A stretch of 64,000 nucleotides of DNA from Macrococcoides equi (GCF_047425865.1 NZ_CP179735.1); one strand, 5' to 3'. Shown: positions 24,600 to 35,513, counted from the stretch's first letter. The notes: a model not told the origin generated them from the letters alone. Numbers and translations are program-made.

Positions 24600-24902
24600 T
24601 CAGCGTGCTTTAAGTCCATTAAATGCTTCAACAAAAGCTTTAGCTTCATTGCGATTCACTTGATCGAATAACCAGGCTTCACCATCTTTTTCCATGATTG
24701 AAATTCTAAAAGGAATAGTTGATATACCGCTCTTAATACTTTTAATGTTATTGATTAAAAATGTATCTTTTACTTCAGAACCCCTTAATGCACCTTGTGC
24801 CTCAAATGTGATGACATCATCATATAGTTTTAATGTGCCTGGAACTAAAGTAGAACGGTATAAAGACATCGATGCATTGACACTCATAATTAAGTTAGTC
24901 AT
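24600..24902 (-). CDS. PH-like (GRAM-type) small protein
   Basis: 100 residues predicted mostly as beta strands ending in a helix (VNRNEAKAFVEAFNGL). The order TLVPGTLKLYDDVITFEA then KSIKSGISTIPFRISIM resembles bacterial PH/GRAM-like domains. AAGGAG lies 8 bases before ATG 24902. No signal peptide or membrane segment. Function unknown; family assignment is from fold-like pattern only. Confidence 0.6.
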   Translation of the reverse strand: MTNLIMSVNASMSLYRSTLVPGTLKLYDDVITFEAQGALRGSEVKDTFLINNIKSIKSGISTIPFRISIMEKDGEAWLFDQVNRNEAKAFVEAFNGLKAR

Positions 24903-25017
24903 ATAAATTACTCCTTCCATTTATTAATATTATATCAAATTATTCCTTTTTTGAAAGTCTTGAATCAAATTGAATGGTAGCACTTATCGCTTCTCATCAC
25001 CTGTTATGATAGGTCGT

Positions 25018-25048
25018 AAAAAAACAACCAGCTGATTAGACTGGTTGT
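25018..25048 (-). terminator. Terminator of the glycogen operon
   Basis: ACAACCAG (25024-25031) and CTGGTTGT (25041-25048) with a T run on the minus strand, just after glgP. Confidence 0.85.
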
Positions 25049-25058
25049 AATTTAAATA

Positions 25059-27464
25059 TTATACTAACTTCCAAATATCAGTTGCATACTGATGGATAGT
25101 TCTATCACTTGAAAACTGTCCTGATTTCAGTATATTCATCAAACTCATTTGATTCCATTTCTTTTTATCCTGATAAGTCGCCATTGCAGTTAGATGAATA
25201 TCAACATACGCATTAAAGTCTTTTAGTAAGAAATATGGATCATTATTTGTCAGTACATGATAGTATAAATCATTAAACGCAAAGTCTCGTCCGAATTGTT
25301 CATTCTTTAGTGCATCCATTGCACCTCGAACACGCGCATCCGTCTGATAGATTGATTCCGCCTGATAACCACCGTTTGTCTGATAATTGATTACATCTTC
25401 AGAACTTAAACCGAAGATAAAGATGTTTTCTTTACCAACAAGTTCCGCAATTTCAACATTGGCTCCATCCATTGTTCCAAGTGTAACAGCACCATTCATC
25501 ATCATCTTCATATTCCCTGTACCTGATGCTTCCATCGATGCTGTTGATATTTGTTCCGAAATCTCTGCTGCAGGCATAATGTCTTCAGCTAATGTTACGT
25601 TGTAGTTCTCTAAGAATACGACTTTAATTCTGTTATCCACGTCAGCATCATTATTAACAACTTGAGCTACTGCATGAATTAATTTAATAATTTCTTTTGC
25701 GATATGATAGCTTGGTGCTGCTTTAGCGCCAAAGATGAAAGTTCTAGGTTGAATTTTTAGTGATGGCTTACGTTTTATTTCGTTATAGAGATAAATAGTG
25801 TGCAGTACATTTAATAACTGTCTTTTATATTCGTGTAATCGTTTAACCTGCACATCAAATACTGAATGCTCATCAACTTCTATACCTGTTTTTTGATAAA
25901 TCACTTCTTTTAATATGCGCTTATTTTCTAATTTCACTTCAGCTAATTTATTAAGAAATGCATCATCGTTATAGTAGCGCATTAATTGTGTAAGTTCTTG
26001 TGGTGATTGATGCCATACGTCGCCAATTGCATCATTAATCAAATGCGTCAGTGCTGGATTTGCTGTCATGAGCCAACGTCTATGTGTAATCCCATTTGTT
26101 TTATTGTTAAACTTCTCAGGCTGAATGCGATAGAAATCATTAAATGTATGATCTTTAATTATTTCAGAATGCAGGGCTGCTACTCCATTTACTGAGAATG
26201 AACCTACAATCGCAAGCTTACTCATATGTACCACGTCATTACTGATTACTGCTAAGTCTGCAATTTTTTCTCTCATTTCTGGGTGTAATTCATGTACTTC
26301 ACGACAGAATCTTTCATTAATTTCATTGATAATCATGAAAATTCTTGGATTTACTTTCTGAACCTGACTCACTGGCCACTTCTCTAGAGCTTCCTGCATA
26401 ATTGTGTGATTAGTATATGCAAATGTTTGCGTTACAATTGACCATGCGTCGTCCCAACCTAACCCTTCTTCATCCATTAATATACGCATTAATTCAGGTA
26501 TACCAAATGTTGGATGTGTATCATTAATCTGAATACAATGATATTCATGAAATTGAGTGATTGGAAGGTCATATTTTTCCTTAAATTGTTTAACTAAAGT
26601 TTGAATCGTTGATGAGACAAGGAAGTACTGTTGTTTTAATCGTAAGAAACGCCCTTCTTCAGTTGAATCATCTGGATATAAGAATCCTGAAATACGTTCT
26701 GTATTCTGCATATGTTCTAATCTATTTTTATAATCCCCATGATCAACGATATCTGATGGTAATTCAGCACTCCAAAGACGAAGGTTATTAACAACATCAT
26801 TATTGTAACCTACTACACCTACATCGTAAGGTACTGCAAGAACAGTTTCCTGATTCTTATAATGAAACTTAAAGTTCCCTTGTGCATCTACTTCACTCGT
26901 TACTTCACCACCAAAGTTAACATACATAGCTTCATCAATTTTACGCGTTTCCCACGGATAAACTTCTTGCAACCAGTTATCTGGTAATTCAATTTGGTTA
27001 CCATTCACTATACGTTGCTCGAATAACCCGTATCGATAACGAATGCCGAATCCATTGCCTAAGTATCCTAAACTCGCAATAGAATCTAAGAAACAAGCAG
27101 CAAGTCTTCCCAAACCTCCGTTACCAAGACCTGCATCATTTTCCTCGCTATAAACTTTTTTTGGATCACGGCCTAAATCCGTTAATACTTCATTACAAAT
27201 ATCTAATAATCCTGCATTGAGTAAGTTACTTTCAATTAAACGACCAATTAAAAATTCCATTGATAGATAGTTGATCTGACGTTTCTTCTGCTTTATATTT
27301 GTTTTCTTCGTTTCAACACTCGCTTGGTTGATTTCATCTTTTAATATGGAACAAATCGCATAAAAAAGGTCAGTGTCAGTTGTATCTTCTAACGTTGTAT
27401 TTCGCTTCTTCGTTAATTTCATCTCCAGGCGTTCACGGAATTCTGTTTTTGAATAAGTTTTCAT
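25059..27464 (-). CDS. glgP: Glycogen phosphorylase
   Basis: 801 residues, the usual length. It removes glucose from glycogen ends as glucose 1-phosphate with PLP as cofactor. The PLP Lys is Lys653 in EASGTGNMKMMMNGAV; GNGGLGRLAACFLDS (about 109-123) is another signature. AAGGAG lies 6 bases before the ATG, within the 10-base gap after glgA. It is the last gene of glgBCDAP, so breakdown and synthesis enzymes are made together. Confidence 0.97.
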   Translation of the reverse strand: MKTYSKTEFRERLEMKLTKKRNTTLEDTTDTDLFYAICSILKDEINQASVETKKTNIKQKKRQINYLSMEFLIGRLIESNLLNAGLLDICNEVLTDLGRDPKKVYSEENDAGLGNGGLGRLAACFLDSIASLGYLGNGFGIRYRYGLFEQRIVNGNQIELPDNWLQEVYPWETRKIDEAMYVNFGGEVTSEVDAQGNFKFHYKNQETVLAVPYDVGVVGYNNDVVNNLRLWSAELPSDIVDHGDYKNRLEHMQNTERISGFLYPDDSTEEGRFLRLKQQYFLVSSTIQTLVKQFKEKYDLPITQFHEYHCIQINDTHPTFGIPELMRILMDEEGLGWDDAWSIVTQTFAYTNHTIMQEALEKWPVSQVQKVNPRIFMIINEINERFCREVHELHPEMREKIADLAVISNDVVHMSKLAIVGSFSVNGVAALHSEIIKDHTFNDFYRIQPEKFNNKTNGITHRRWLMTANPALTHLINDAIGDVWHQSPQELTQLMRYYNDDAFLNKLAEVKLENKRILKEVIYQKTGIEVDEHSVFDVQVKRLHEYKRQLLNVLHTIYLYNEIKRKPSLKIQPRTFIFGAKAAPSYHIAKEIIKLIHAVAQVVNNDADVDNRIKVVFLENYNVTLAEDIMPAAEISEQISTASMEASGTGNMKMMMNGAVTLGTMDGANVEIAELVGKENIFIFGLSSEDVINYQTNGGYQAESIYQTDARVRGAMDALKNEQFGRDFAFNDLYYHVLTNNDPYFLLKDFNAYVDIHLTAMATYQDKKKWNQMSLMNILKSGQFSSDRTIHQYATDIWKLV

Positions 27465-27474
27465 TGAAGTCTCC

Positions 27475-28875
27475 TTAATAGATCTCTAGATATTTTTGTG
27501 CTGAGGCATTCCAACTATGATTTACTTTAGTAATATTTTTTATTAAAGATTTATATAAATCATTATTTTGATATACAAATAAAGAAGCATTTAAGCGATC
27601 TAACAATTCATGTGCATTATAGTTAGCAAATGTCAGACCTGTTCCTTCATGCGTTACAAAGTTAAAAGGAATCACTGTATCTCTTAATCCACCAGTTTCA
27701 CGTACGATTGGAATTGATTTATATTGTAATGCAATCAACTGACTTAATCCACACGGCTCAAATAAAGATGGCATAATAAAGAAATCACTTGCTGCATATA
27801 TTTCGCGTGAAAAAGATTCATTAAATCCTAAATGGAGACTCACTTTTTCAGGATATTTATCACTCAAGTAATTAAAATACTGTTCATACTTGTAATCACC
27901 ATTCCCTAGTATTACGATCTGAACATTTTGCTGAATAAATTCTTCTAATATTCTCATTACAAGATCTAGTCCTTTTTGTTCAACCATACGTGTAATAATG
28001 GCATACATCGGTACATCTTTATTCACAGGTAAACCAATCTTTTCTTGAAGTATTACTTTATTTTCCTGTTTTTTTGAAATTGAGCTTTTAAAGTTTACCG
28101 GAATAGCTGGATCTTTCATAGAATTGTAATCATCCACATCAATACCATTTACGATACCGAGCAAATCATGATGACGCATATTTAAAAGGTTTTCAAGTCC
28201 TTCTCCGTAATAAGGTGTTTTAATTTCTTCTGCATAACTTGGTGAAACTGTTGTAATCTTATCTGCATGAAAAATTCCTGCTTTCAGAAGATTGAGCATT
28301 CCACCCCATTCAAAACCTGCAAAATGTGTACGATCTAAATTAAATACATCCTCAAAAGCATCATACATCAGCATACCTTGATACTTAATATTGTGTATCG
28401 TAAAGATCGTCTTAATATTTTGAACAGGTCGCTTAATATTGCATATCGCAACCGCAGCACCTGCCTGCCAATCATGTCCATGAAGCACATCGGGTTTAAA
28501 ATCACTACGGTAAATAAATTCAATGACTGCATTTGAAAAATAAACGAATCTTTCACAGTCGTCTTCATAACCATACAAACCGTCTCTACCAAAATATTGT
28601 AAATTATCAACGAAGTAATATTTGATTCCTTCTAATTGTAAAGATAATATGCGCGTATATTGAAATCTCCATCCTACATGAGTCTGATATACCATTTCCT
28701 CTTTCAGCATATCTCTGTACTCTTTCTTTAAACTCGCATACATCGGTAGTATAACTCTAACTTCACACTGCTTAGTTTCAACTAAATATTTTGGAAGGCT
28801 GCCAATAACATCCGCCAGCCCTCCTGATTTAAAAAATGGTGTACATTCTGAAGCCACAAACAATACTTTTTTCAT
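27475..28875 (-). CDS. glgA: Glycogen synthase
   Basis: 466 residues, GT5 glycosyltransferase that adds glucose from ADP-glucose to the growing chain. KSGGLADV (16-23) is the ADP-glucose-binding KxGGL motif with Ser in the second place. HGHDWQAG (about 134-141) and SLFEPCGLSQLIAL followed by RETGGLRDTV complete the GT-B signatures. It lies 20 bases after glgD; the ribosome binding site (TTGGA) is weak, so coupling to glgD is likely. Confidence 0.97.
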   Translation of the reverse strand: MKKVLFVASECTPFFKSGGLADVIGSLPKYLVETKQCEVRVILPMYASLKKEYRDMLKEEMVYQTHVGWRFQYTRILSLQLEGIKYYFVDNLQYFGRDGLYGYEDDCERFVYFSNAVIEFIYRSDFKPDVLHGHDWQAGAAVAICNIKRPVQNIKTIFTIHNIKYQGMLMYDAFEDVFNLDRTHFAGFEWGGMLNLLKAGIFHADKITTVSPSYAEEIKTPYYGEGLENLLNMRHHDLLGIVNGIDVDDYNSMKDPAIPVNFKSSISKKQENKVILQEKIGLPVNKDVPMYAIITRMVEQKGLDLVMRILEEFIQQNVQIVILGNGDYKYEQYFNYLSDKYPEKVSLHLGFNESFSREIYAASDFFIMPSLFEPCGLSQLIALQYKSIPIVRETGGLRDTVIPFNFVTHEGTGLTFANYNAHELLDRLNASLFVYQNNDLYKSLIKNITKVNHSWNASAQKYLEIY

Positions 28876-28895
28876 TATTATCGTCCAACTTTCTG

Positions 28896-29999
28896 TTAAA
28901 TTGTTTGTCTTTTGGCAACTACAAATGGTTTATCTGCTGAACCAATTAACTTCTGATGTTCATTTACAGTAACGTCTTTATCTAAAATAACGTTTTCTAT
29001 ATAGGCATCTTTGTGAATACAGCAATTTGTCATGATAATTGAATTTTTAATGACCGCACCAGGAGCAACTTCTACACCTCGATATAATATGCTGTTCTCA
29101 ACATGTCCTTCAATCACACAACCATTAGCAACCGTTGAATTTTTAACCACACAACCATCTTTATATTTTGTAGGAGGCTGATTTGAGATTTTTGTTTTAA
29201 TACGGTTTTCTTTCATAAATATTTTTTTATATTTATCAGGATCTAATATTGCAAGATTACATTTATAGAATGCCTTTAAAGAATTGATATACATTGTTGT
29301 TTCATTTAGATCAAAATATGAAACGTATAATTCATGCAAACGTTCCTGAATACCATGCAAAAAGAAGCTCTCTTTATAATTTTGTATGCAGAAATCCATA
29401 ATTTCAAATAGTTTTTCTTTTTTGATGATATACGTTCCTGTATATATATGATGGTTGGCCTGATCGTGATTTAAGAAAATTACACGTTTGCCTTCAACAT
29501 TTACTCGCAATAATGGGTTATGCATTTCTTCTAACTGTTCTTTTTGTTCAGTAATTAATGTGACATCTGCATTGCTGTCGATATGATGCTTAAATGCTTC
29601 TTTAAAATCTGTATTTGCAATGAACTGAGAACCGGAAATAATTACATCTGTTGCTTTTGAACGAATAAAGAAATCACGGTTATTGTGAAAATGACGTAGG
29701 TCGCCTCGAGAAATATCAGATGGATCATGCCAATCTGGAGGTAAAACAAATAAACGAGATTTTCTATCATCTAATCCAAAATTATCACCATTCTCTAAAT
29801 GGTCCATCAAAGAACGATATTTTTCATTAACAAATAAAGCTACTTCATTTGCCCCGCTGTTTACAATGTTTGAAATGCTAAAATCAACTAGACGATATCT
29901 CCCGGCAAAGGGCACACTTGCACCATTTCGAAAGTAAGTTAATTCCTCTAAAAAATCATGTTCATTTTCAATATTAATAAGTCCCATTAATGAGCGCAT
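28896..29999 (-). CDS. glgD: Glucose-1-phosphate adenylyltransferase regulatory subunit
   Basis: 367 residues, homologous to GlgC but without the N-terminal GGxGxRL nucleotide loop; it begins MRSLMGLINIENEHDFLEEL and continues FAGRYRLVDFSISN. In Firmicutes GlgD pairs with GlgC and raises its activity. The C-terminal third is a left-handed beta-helix with hexapeptide repeats. The start ATG has GGGGGG 9 bases upstream and lies inside glgC, a 26-base overlap. Confidence 0.95.
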   Translation of the reverse strand: MRSLMGLINIENEHDFLEELTYFRNGASVPFAGRYRLVDFSISNIVNSGANEVALFVNEKYRSLMDHLENGDNFGLDDRKSRLFVLPPDWHDPSDISRGDLRHFHNNRDFFIRSKATDVIISGSQFIANTDFKEAFKHHIDSNADVTLITEQKEQLEEMHNPLLRVNVEGKRVIFLNHDQANHHIYTGTYIIKKEKLFEIMDFCIQNYKESFFLHGIQERLHELYVSYFDLNETTMYINSLKAFYKCNLAILDPDKYKKIFMKENRIKTKISNQPPTKYKDGCVVKNSTVANGCVIEGHVENSILYRGVEVAPGAVIKNSIIMTNCCIHKDAYIENVILDKDVTVNEHQKLIGSADKPFVVAKRQTI

Positions 30000-31146
30000 T
30001 ATTTAATCCCCCCGTGAATTCTTTTAAATTTTCCGGACCTACAACGATTGGTTCTTCTGCTTGTGTACCGTCAATAATCGTACCATCCGGAATATTTATT
30101 TTATTCATTATAATAGCTTTATTTATTTTACAGTTTTCACCTATCACAGTTTCCGGATGTATAATTGAATCTTTAATGTGTGTGTTTTTCCCAACAGTTA
30201 CCTCGCTAAACAGCACAGAATGCTCTACTTCACCAAAAATAAATGATCCTGGACAAACAAGTGAATCAGTAATATTTGCCTCACTACCAATAAATTGTGG
30301 TGGAAGATTTGCTTCATGAGAAAACGTCGGCCATGATTTGCTGTTTAATAATTCAGATAAATCTTCTTCTAATAAATCCATATTGGCTTCCCAATATGAT
30401 TGAATCGTTCCAACGTCTTTCCAGTAACCATCAAAACGATACGCATACAGTAATTTATTATCTGCAAGCATCTTAGGAATAATATCATTACCAAAATCGT
30501 GTTCTGATTGCGTATCTTTTTCATCTTCAATTAAATAATCACGTAGCACTTTCCAGTTGAAGATATAAATACCCATAGAAGCAAGGTTATTTTTAGGTTC
30601 AGCTGGTTTTTCATCAAATTCATATATTTTTAAATCATCTTCTGTATTAAGAATTCCGAATCTACTTGCCTCTTCAAATGGAACTTCTATTACTGAAATT
30701 GTGGCATCTGCATTTTTTTCTTTATGATGATTAAGCATTGCCTGATAATCCATTTGATAAATATGGTCACCAGATAAAATTAAAAGATATTCCGGATCAT
30801 ATTGATCAATAAAATGAATATTTTTAGTAATAGCATCAGCAGTACCTTCGAACCATGAAGCACCTGTTTGATCAGCAAACGGTGCAAGCACAGTAACGCC
30901 ACCGTCTTGTTTATCAAGGGACCATGGTTTACCCATACCAATATGACGGTTTAACATTAGTGGAGCATATTGAACAAGAACTCCAACCGTATGTATATTA
31001 GAATTAGACAAATTACTTAAAGTAAAATCAATAATTCTATACTTCCCGCCAAATGGTACTGCTGGTTTCGCTACTTTCTTTGTTAACTGCCCTAAACGCG
31101 TCCCTTTTCCCCCTGCTAATAACATACCAACAATTTCTTTAGACAT
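29974..31146 (-). CDS. glgC: Glucose-1-phosphate adenylyltransferase, catalytic subunit
   Basis: 390 residues. It makes ADP-glucose from ATP and glucose 1-phosphate, the committed step. LLAGGKGTRLGQLT (about 9-22) is the nucleotide loop, KPAVPFGGKYRIIDF the next signature, and IYQMDYQAMLNHH (about 128-140) holds the metal-binding Asp. The C-terminal hexapeptide region (ANITDSLVCPGSFI onward) forms the beta-helix. AGGGG lies upstream. It follows glgB by 36 bases and overlaps glgD. Confidence 0.97.
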   Translation of the reverse strand: MSKEIVGMLLAGGKGTRLGQLTKKVAKPAVPFGGKYRIIDFTLSNLSNSNIHTVGVLVQYAPLMLNRHIGMGKPWSLDKQDGGVTVLAPFADQTGASWFEGTADAITKNIHFIDQYDPEYLLILSGDHIYQMDYQAMLNHHKEKNADATISVIEVPFEEASRFGILNTEDDLKIYEFDEKPAEPKNNLASMGIYIFNWKVLRDYLIEDEKDTQSEHDFGNDIIPKMLADNKLLYAYRFDGYWKDVGTIQSYWEANMDLLEEDLSELLNSKSWPTFSHEANLPPQFIGSEANITDSLVCPGSFIFGEVEHSVLFSEVTVGKNTHIKDSIIHPETVIGENCKINKAIIMNKINIPDGTIIDGTQAEEPIVVGPENLKEFTGGLNNALINGTY

Positions 31147-31182
31147 ATCTATAACCCCTATTCTTATTTTTAGATTAATAAT

Positions 31183-33111
31183 TTATTTTGGTGATTTTTT
31201 GCGTTCTTTTACCTTTTTATAGATAACAAATCCTAATGGTGGTATTTTCCCCTGAATAGAATGATTTAAACCATGCATCGGAAGTGGGTTTGAAAATAAA
31301 TATTGAGAAATAACTTGATTTGAACCACCGTATTTTTTGGCGTCAGAATTGAACAACTCTTTATATTTACCAGGCTGTGTAACACCAATTCTAAAGTCAT
31401 AATAAACTTCCGAAGAGAAATTCAATACGATCACTAATTCAGTTCCGTCCTTTGCTTTTCTGAGATAACTTAGAATGCGTTGTTGATTATTATCAGCGTC
31501 TATCCACTGAAAACCCGTAGTATCATAATCAAGTTCATATAATGCTTTTTCACGTACATATAGTTTATTGAAATCCTTGATAAACTGATGGAAACCATTA
31601 TGAATAGGATATTTGAGAAGGAACCAGTCAACTTGTTCTTTATCTTTCCATTCTGCATACATCCCAATTTCGCTGCCCATAAAATTCAGCTTTTTACCAG
31701 GCTGTGTTAATTGATAGCCATAAAGTAACCTTGATTGTGCGAACTTTCTCCATTCGTCTCCGGGCATTTTATCAAGCATCGATAATTTACCATGCACAAC
31801 TTCATCATGTGAGAAAGGTAAAATATACTTTTCATTATATCGATACATCATCGGAAAGTTTAAGTGCGTATGATGTTGCTGTCTTTCTTCAGGATGAATC
31901 TCAAGATAATCCAGCGTATCATGCATAAAACCTAAATCCCATTTATAATCAAAGCCAAATCCTCCTTTTTCCACCGGAGTGGTCATAGAAGTAATATCTG
32001 ATGAGTCTTCAGCGATCATAATGGCATGCGGTGCTAACTTTTTAACCTGCTGATTTAATTTTTTAATAAATGCAACTGCTTCCTTATGCTCATCTGTACC
32101 TTCATCATTGTAGATTTTCTCATGAGGATGATGATTTTCAAAATTAAGGTCAGTCATACTATGCACTGCATCAACTCTTAATCCATCAATATGGTATTCA
32201 TTTAACCAGAATACTGCATTAGAAATTAAAAAACTTTGAACTTCTGTACGTCCAAAATCAAAGGTTAAAGTTCCCCATCCTCGTTTTTCTGCTCGATATG
32301 GATTCTGATGTTCAAATAAAGGTGTACCATCGAACATTCGGAGACCATGATCATCCTTACAAAAATGTGCAGGAACCCAATCTAAAATTACCCCAATGTC
32401 ATGTTGATGACAATAATCTACAAAGTACTTAAAATCCTGTGGTGTACCATATCTTGAAGTCGGAGCATAATAACCTGTGACCTGATATCCCCAGCTTAAG
32501 TCAAATGGATGTTCTGTAATCGGTAAAAGCTCTATGTGTGTATAACCCATTTCTTTTACATACGGTACGAGTTGTTCGGCCATTTCACGATAAGAGTAGT
32601 AGGTTTTATCTGTATATGAATCAATTGTATCTTTTTCTAATCGTTCAGCATCGTGCTTTTTCCACGTTCCAAGATGTACTTCATAAATATTGCACGGCTT
32701 CATATAGTGATTTTGTTGTCTTTGTTTCGACATCCACTGCTTATCATGCCATTCATAGTCGATATTTTTGATTATAGAAGCGGTTAATGGTCTTTTTTGA
32801 GCATAAAAAGCATATGGATCTGCTTTTAAAAACGGTTCACCGTGCTCAGGTGTAATTCTATATTTGTATACAGTATCTTCTGCTACTTTAAATGTAGCTG
32901 AAAATAATCCACTATCATCGAGACGCTCTAATTTAAAATCTTTTCCCGTCCAATTATTTTTATCCATAGCAACTTCTACTTGTTTAGCATTCGGTGCCCA
33001 TACAGTAAAAGTCGTTGAATGTGTATCAGCATCATAATGTGCACCTAAAAATGAATAGGAATTATAATGGGTCCCTTGATGAAATAAATACTTATCTAAA
33101 TTTGAAATCAT
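31183..33111 (-). CDS. glgB: 1,4-alpha-glucan branching enzyme
   Basis: 642 residues, GH13. It creates alpha-1,6 branches in glycogen. An N-terminal CBM48-like domain (about 17-105) is followed by the barrel: LDWVPAHFCKDDHGL, the nucleophile Asp in GLRVDAVHSM, the acid Glu in MIAEDSSDI, and FSHDEVVHGK. The tail KKVKERKKSPK is basic and unusual in charge. First gene of the operon; GGGGTGAGTAA precedes the ATG. The divergent pulA starts 246 bases away, so the two promoters share that gap. Confidence 0.97.
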   Translation of the reverse strand: MISNLDKYLFHQGTHYNSYSFLGAHYDADTHSTTFTVWAPNAKQVEVAMDKNNWTGKDFKLERLDDSGLFSATFKVAEDTVYKYRITPEHGEPFLKADPYAFYAQKRPLTASIIKNIDYEWHDKQWMSKQRQQNHYMKPCNIYEVHLGTWKKHDAERLEKDTIDSYTDKTYYSYREMAEQLVPYVKEMGYTHIELLPITEHPFDLSWGYQVTGYYAPTSRYGTPQDFKYFVDYCHQHDIGVILDWVPAHFCKDDHGLRMFDGTPLFEHQNPYRAEKRGWGTLTFDFGRTEVQSFLISNAVFWLNEYHIDGLRVDAVHSMTDLNFENHHPHEKIYNDEGTDEHKEAVAFIKKLNQQVKKLAPHAIMIAEDSSDITSMTTPVEKGGFGFDYKWDLGFMHDTLDYLEIHPEERQQHHTHLNFPMMYRYNEKYILPFSHDEVVHGKLSMLDKMPGDEWRKFAQSRLLYGYQLTQPGKKLNFMGSEIGMYAEWKDKEQVDWFLLKYPIHNGFHQFIKDFNKLYVREKALYELDYDTTGFQWIDADNNQQRILSYLRKAKDGTELVIVLNFSSEVYYDFRIGVTQPGKYKELFNSDAKKYGGSNQVISQYLFSNPLPMHGLNHSIQGKIPPLGFVIYKKVKERKKSPK

Positions 33112-33307
33112 TTACTCACCCCTATCAGCCAATTTCATTAAATTTATTATATGATAATTTTGTAAAAATTACGTCAATTTATGTAAATCTATACATAATT
33201 ATTATTAATTTTTTATAAAATTATATGCAAAGTATTTTAATGACTCATATTTTTTACTGCTTCAAGTATACATCTGTTCAGATAAAAATTATAATAATAT
33301 CATTTTA

Positions 33308-33337
33308 TTTACCTCAAAACTCAAAAGTCGTTATAAT
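33308..33337 (+). promoter_or_regulatory. Candidate promoter of pulA
   Basis: TATAAT (33332-33337) with a weak TTTACC at 33308-33313, 18 bases upstream. It lies 20 bases before the pulA start codon. Confidence 0.45.
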
Positions 33338-33357
33338 AAACTTAATAGGAGGTTCTT

Positions 33358-35433
33358 ATGAATATAGCTTATATTGATGACTTTAACTGCATTACTTTGG
33401 AAGCGGAATTTATTGAAAATCCTAATAAATCTTTTCGTTCGATTCAGCTGGTTAGCAACAAGTATATCCATACACTGAATTTATTTGATGTTATTGAAAT
33501 CAATCAAACATATTATTATAAATTTAATACTGACCGCCCCATTGATATTTCCGATAAATTTTTTATTCATTGGGGACAATCAAAGATTCCTGTCATGATT
33601 GGAAAAGTTACACAGACTAAAGCATTTGAATTAAAATTTGATGCTAGTAATCATGAATATGGTGCTATCGTTAATAAGGACACGACGACATTTACAGTCT
33701 GGTCTCCAGTGGCCAAAGTTGTGAAACTTAATATTAATCAACAGGTACACACAATGGAAAAGCTTCCAGATGGGGCACACCGTATAACCCTTTATGGCAA
33801 TTATCACCTTCAAAGTTATCACTATGATGCCTATATTAATCATCGATGGATTCAGGTGAATGATCCATACTCAAAAGGTTTAACACTTAACAGTAAAGAA
33901 TCAGTGGTAATTGATTTTAACAAAACTTTTCTAGAGGGTTTTTCAGAAGCAATACAGCCTGATACAATGCAACAAGATGCTATTATTTACGAAGTACATG
34001 TCAGAGATATGACAATGCATCCTAATAGCGGCGTATCAGCCGACAAAAAAGGAAAGTTATTAGGATTAATTGAACCTGGAACAAAAACTCATTCCGGTGA
34101 AACTACAGGATTTGATTATATTACTTCACTAGGGGTTACACATATCGAGTTACTACCTATTAATGATTTTGCACGTGTAGATGATATAGATTTTGAACAA
34201 GCTTATAATTGGGGATATGATCCTGAATATTTCCAGACAATTGATGGCAGCTATTCAACGCGACCTGCTGACGCTGCCTATCGTATTAAGGAATTGAAAC
34301 AAGTTATAAAATCATTTCATGAAAAAGGGATCGGGGTCATCCTCGATGTAGTTTTTAATCATGTCTACCATATGCCCTCTTCCGTATTTGAAAAATTAGT
34401 CCCTGGCTATTATTTCAGATATCATGATGACGGCAGTGTAAGCAACGGGACTGGCGTGGGCAACGATACAAAAACAGAACGCATTATGATGAGAAAATTT
34501 TTTGTGGATACAATACAATATTTTATCAGAGAGTTCAAAATAGATGGCTTCCGCTTCGATTTAATGGGGACGATTGACATTGAAACGATGCAACAAATAA
34601 AGCATCTTGTCTTACAAGATAATCCGAATGCATTTTTACTCGGTGAAGGATGGGATTTAGCTACGGCATTACCGAGAGAACTGAAAACAACGCATGACAA
34701 TGCTTATCTAGTTCCTGAAATTCATTTTTTTAATGATTACTTCAGAGATACTTTAAAAGGGAATAATTTTAATTTAAAAGACCGAGGCTATTTTAATGGT
34801 GGCGGAAAGTTTTACGAACGCATGTTTAATTTATTTATCGGAGATAAAAACGGCCTCCCACTCAATCAAACTGTTAATTATGTGGAAGTCCATGATAATC
34901 ATACTTTATTTGATCGTATCAACTATACAAGTAATAATTCTTTAGAAGACAAAAATAAAATTCATCAACTTGCAACTGTATTCACGATCCTTTCACTCGG
35001 GACCCCTTTTATTCATGCAGGACAGGAGTTTTACAGAACAAAACATGGACACGGCAATACGTATAACTTAAGTGATTTTATTAATAGAATCGATTGGAAT
35101 CGACGTATAAAATATAAACAAGATATTGAAAGAATAAAGCGTGCCATCGATATACGTAACTCGCATGGCATCTTCAGGACGAAAAATCCTGAATTAGTAA
35201 AACAACGTATTATACCTATAGAACTAGAACATCCATTAATCGGAATATTACTATTTGATATTAAAAGTGAAATGATACTGTTATTTAATCCTACACCATT
35301 GCATCATATCGTGAATCTTCCAAGACTTGGTGCGTTCAAAGTTATTTTATCGAATGTGCAGAATGAAATGAGTGTAAAGCATTTTTACGATTTAAGTCCA
35401 TTTGAATATGTTGTACTAAAGAAAAAATTATAA
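33358..35433 (+). CDS. pulA: Type I pullulanase
   Basis: 691 residues, GH13, cuts alpha-1,6 branches in glycogen or pullulan. YNWGYDPEYF (about 282-291) is the type I pullulanase signature. The barrel shows DVVFNHVYH, the nucleophile Asp in DGFRFDLMG, Glu in LLGEGWDL and VEVHDNHTLFDR. An N-terminal domain and a CBM48-like domain (to about 200) precede the barrel. There is no signal peptide, so it works in the cytoplasm as a debranching enzyme beside GlgP. TAGGAGGTTCTT gives a strong start. Confidence 0.96.
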   Translation: MNIAYIDDFNCITLEAEFIENPNKSFRSIQLVSNKYIHTLNLFDVIEINQTYYYKFNTDRPIDISDKFFIHWGQSKIPVMIGKVTQTKAFELKFDASNHEYGAIVNKDTTTFTVWSPVAKVVKLNINQQVHTMEKLPDGAHRITLYGNYHLQSYHYDAYINHRWIQVNDPYSKGLTLNSKESVVIDFNKTFLEGFSEAIQPDTMQQDAIIYEVHVRDMTMHPNSGVSADKKGKLLGLIEPGTKTHSGETTGFDYITSLGVTHIELLPINDFARVDDIDFEQAYNWGYDPEYFQTIDGSYSTRPADAAYRIKELKQVIKSFHEKGIGVILDVVFNHVYHMPSSVFEKLVPGYYFRYHDDGSVSNGTGVGNDTKTERIMMRKFFVDTIQYFIREFKIDGFRFDLMGTIDIETMQQIKHLVLQDNPNAFLLGEGWDLATALPRELKTTHDNAYLVPEIHFFNDYFRDTLKGNNFNLKDRGYFNGGGKFYERMFNLFIGDKNGLPLNQTVNYVEVHDNHTLFDRINYTSNNSLEDKNKIHQLATVFTILSLGTPFIHAGQEFYRTKHGHGNTYNLSDFINRIDWNRRIKYKQDIERIKRAIDIRNSHGIFRTKNPELVKQRIIPIELEHPLIGILLFDIKSEMILLFNPTPLHHIVNLPRLGAFKVILSNVQNEMSVKHFYDLSPFEYVVLKKKL

Positions 35434-35513
35434 CTTGATGACAGTAAAATAATTGTAAACGGCATCATTATCATGTTTAATGAAATAGATAATAAACATA
35501 AGGAGATGGGGAC

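Noticed and set aside
33112..33357. Operator for the glycogen genes between glgB and pulA
   Set aside because: AT-rich with a fair -10 for pulA, but no convincing dyad or catabolite-control site was found.
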